From Leucobacter komagatae (GTDB lineage: Bacteria > Actinomycetota > Actinomycetes > Actinomycetales > Microbacteriaceae), in NCBI RefSeq assembly GCF_000834055.1, contig NZ_JXSQ01000031.1:1-33066 (forward strand): 33,066 nucleotides of DNA. Direction: 5' to 3'. Both the position numbers and the translations under genes were made by a program. A model generated the notes under the pieces. That model was given only the letters and a program-made list of their open reading frames with translations, ran no database searches and had not been told where the DNA came from. Below, one piece after another: positions 31,358 to 33,066 of this stretch (the stretch's first letter is position 1; every line of letters begins with the position of its first letter).

Positions 31358-33052
31358 ATGTCCACCACATTTACCGCATCCGAGACGAGCACGATCCTGC
31401 GCCCCGCTCCGGCAGGCCGCACCCACACTGTCAGCAATCAGCCGCCTGAGCGCACGGAGATCAACGAATACACCTCGTTCCCCGTGCTCCGCGAAGCCGT
31501 GCAGGCGTTCGGCGCCGGCTGGGCAGACACCGCCCTCACGGAGACGGGCGCCCACGTCGGCACCGCAGAGTTCCAAGAGGATGCGCGCCTCGCAAACGCC
31601 GAGACCCCCGAACTCGTGAGCTTCGACCACCGCGGCAACCGCATCGACGAGGTGCGCTACCACCCCTCGTACCACCGCGTCATCGGCGCGGCGACCGCGG
31701 CCGGGGCACACACCTCGGCGTGGGCGAAACCGCAGCCGGGCGCACACGTCGCACGCGCGGCGACCTTCTCGCTGTTCGCGCAGGTCGAGCCAGGCCACGC
31801 CTGCCCCATATCCATGACCCACGCCGTCGTACCAGCGCTCGAGCACGCACCCGATCTCGCGCAGACCTGGCTACCCCGACTGTTCGGAACCGGATACGAC
31901 GGCACGCTGCGCACCCCGGGCGAGAAGCCGGGCGTGCTCATGGGCATGGCAATGACCGAAAAGCAGGGCGGCTCAGACGTACGCGCCAACGAAACCGTCG
32001 CGACGCGCGTCGAGGGCGGGGCGCTGCTCACGGGACACAAGTGGTTCTGCTCAGCACCGATGTCTGACGCGTTCCTCGTGCTCGCCCGCGAGGGCAACGA
32101 CCCTGAGGGACGGATCAGCTGCTTCTTCGTTCCCCGCGTTCTCGAAGACGGCACGCGCAACGAGTTCCGGGTGCAGCGGCTGAAGAACAAGCTCGGCAAC
32201 AAGTCGAACGCATCGAGCGAGATCGAACTCGACGGCACTGTCGCATTCCCTGTCGGTGAGGCTGGCCGCGGGGTGCGCACGATCATCGAGATGGTCGCAC
32301 GCACCCGGCTCGACTGCGTCATCGGAACCGCAGCCGGCATGCGGCAGGCCGTCGCCGAGGCGCTCTGGCACGTGCGGCACCGCGAAGCATTCGGACGCAC
32401 GCTCGTCGACCAGCCCGCGATGACGAATGTTGTTACCGATCTCGCGCTCGAGTCCGAGGCCTCAACGCTGCTCGCGATGCGGCTCGCCGCCGCGCACGAG
32501 GACGCGGCCGACGCCCAGGAGCAGTCGTTCAGGCGACTCGCAACCGCCGTCGCGAAGTACCGCATCTGCAAGCGCGGCCCCGCCCACGCCTGCGAGGCCA
32601 TGGAGTGCCTCGGTGGCAACGGCTACACCGAGGACTTCCCGCTCGCAATGCGCTACCGCGAGCAGCCGGTGAGCGCGATCTGGGAGGGCTCGGGCAACGT
32701 CATCGCGCTCGACGTGCTCCGTGCACTTGCCCGCGAACCGGAGAGCATCGCCGCGTTCGACGCGGAGCTCGCGCTCGCCGCAGGGGCCGACCCCCGCTTT
32801 GACGCGCTGCGCGCTCGCGTGCAGCAGGGGCTCGCTGAGATCGCTGGTGCACCGGTTGACGTCGCGCAGGCCGGTGCGCGCGGACTCGTCGGCACGATGG
32901 GGCTCGCGCTGCAAGCGGGGCTCATGCTGCGTTACGCGCCGTCGGCGAGTGCCGAGGCGTTCATTGGGGCTCGCCTCGGTGAGGATCGCGGGATCGACTA
33001 CGGGGTGCTGCCGGCAGGCACGGACCACGCGACGATCCTTGCAAGGCACTAG
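31358..33052 (+). CDS. Acyl-CoA dehydrogenase, AidB-like
   Basis: The protein has 564 residues from the ATG at 31358 (GAAGGAG seven bases upstream; earlier frame is shadow). The N-terminal extension HTVSNQPPERTEINEYTS and the layout match E. coli AidB: an N-terminal helical domain (to about 170), a beta domain with MAMTEKQGGSDVRANET (FAD/acyl site) and HKWFCSAPMSDAFLVLA, then the C-terminal helical domain with GNGYTEDFPLAMRYREQPVSAIWEGSGNVIALDVLRAL. AidB binds FAD and has isovaleryl-CoA dehydrogenase activity; it is also linked to alkylation damage. With an acyl-CoA ligase and TetR next to it, a catabolic role is more likely here than DNA protection. Confidence 0.9.
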   Translation: MSTTFTASETSTILRPAPAGRTHTVSNQPPERTEINEYTSFPVLREAVQAFGAGWADTALTETGAHVGTAEFQEDARLANAETPELVSFDHRGNRIDEVRYHPSYHRVIGAATAAGAHTSAWAKPQPGAHVARAATFSLFAQVEPGHACPISMTHAVVPALEHAPDLAQTWLPRLFGTGYDGTLRTPGEKPGVLMGMAMTEKQGGSDVRANETVATRVEGGALLTGHKWFCSAPMSDAFLVLAREGNDPEGRISCFFVPRVLEDGTRNEFRVQRLKNKLGNKSNASSEIELDGTVAFPVGEAGRGVRTIIEMVARTRLDCVIGTAAGMRQAVAEALWHVRHREAFGRTLVDQPAMTNVVTDLALESEASTLLAMRLAAAHEDAADAQEQSFRRLATAVAKYRICKRGPAHACEAMECLGGNGYTEDFPLAMRYREQPVSAIWEGSGNVIALDVLRALAREPESIAAFDAELALAAGADPRFDALRARVQQGLAEIAGAPVDVAQAGARGLVGTMGLALQAGLMLRYAPSASAEAFIGARLGEDRGIDYGVLPAGTDHATILARH

Positions 33053-33066
33053 CGGCTGGGCCGGGG

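Overview
The window reads as chromosomal DNA from a high-GC actinobacterium, most likely a member of the Microbacteriaceae such as Leucobacter. The genus is an inference. The support is uniform high-GC codon use, GTG/TTG starts, short or absent leaders, actinobacteria-typical families (a DUF3151 protein, an Rv2578c-type radical SAM protein, an LldD2-type lactate dehydrogenase) and an actinobacterial LexA box. I see no insertion sequence, prophage, integrase, CRISPR array, rRNA or tRNA. No gene-free stretch exceeds about 210 bases.

Layout. 68-3639 (minus): a lipoprotein, a membrane-fusion-like protein with a peptidoglycan-binding domain, an ABC ATPase and a MacB/FtsX permease form one tightly coupled operon. 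It is divergent from an OmpR-type response regulator and histidine kinase (3823-5803), the obvious candidate regulator. 5836-6252: a DUF3151 protein, apparently leaderless. 6321-9660: a TetR repressor divergent from an MMPL exporter, with operator-like palindromes between them. 9868-14494: a nucleoside/ribose salvage block (LacI repressor, nucleoside hydrolase, MFS transporter, ribokinase) with twin LacI operators. 14498-15928: a small HNH protein and a TIGR01777-type epimerase. 16093-18320: Dps, adenylosuccinate synthetase and chorismate mutase. 18355-19886: a FadR-type GntR regulator divergent from an aspartate/glutamate-racemase family protein.

20066-25603 is the most coherent accessory unit: FAH-family hydrolase, SDR dehydrogenase and L-rhamnose/L-fucose mutarotase on one transcript, then a GntR/FCD regulator on the opposite strand, then an L-fuconate-dehydratase-like enolase and LldD2. 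Together they fit the non-phosphorylative L-fucose route: L-fuconate to 2-keto-3-deoxy-L-fuconate to the 2,4-diketo acid to pyruvate plus L-lactate, with lactate oxidised to pyruvate. Both operons carry the same promoter block, with an exact 14-base palindromic core TAGTCCTATAGGAT, which ties them into one local regulon. No sugar transporter or fuconolactonase is visible here.

25691-28843: a P1B-5-like metal ATPase (TPCP and QExxD motifs), then a radical SAM protein whose start lies just behind a perfect LexA box. 28894-33052: an acyl-CoA ligase (minus) divergent from a TetR regulator and an AidB-like acyl-CoA dehydrogenase, with a 44-base near-perfect palindrome in the shared control region.

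Nothing in the window is an obviously new defence or mobile system. The main novelty candidates are the L-fucose regulon and its operator, the unusually long TetR palindrome, and several short tandem repeats.
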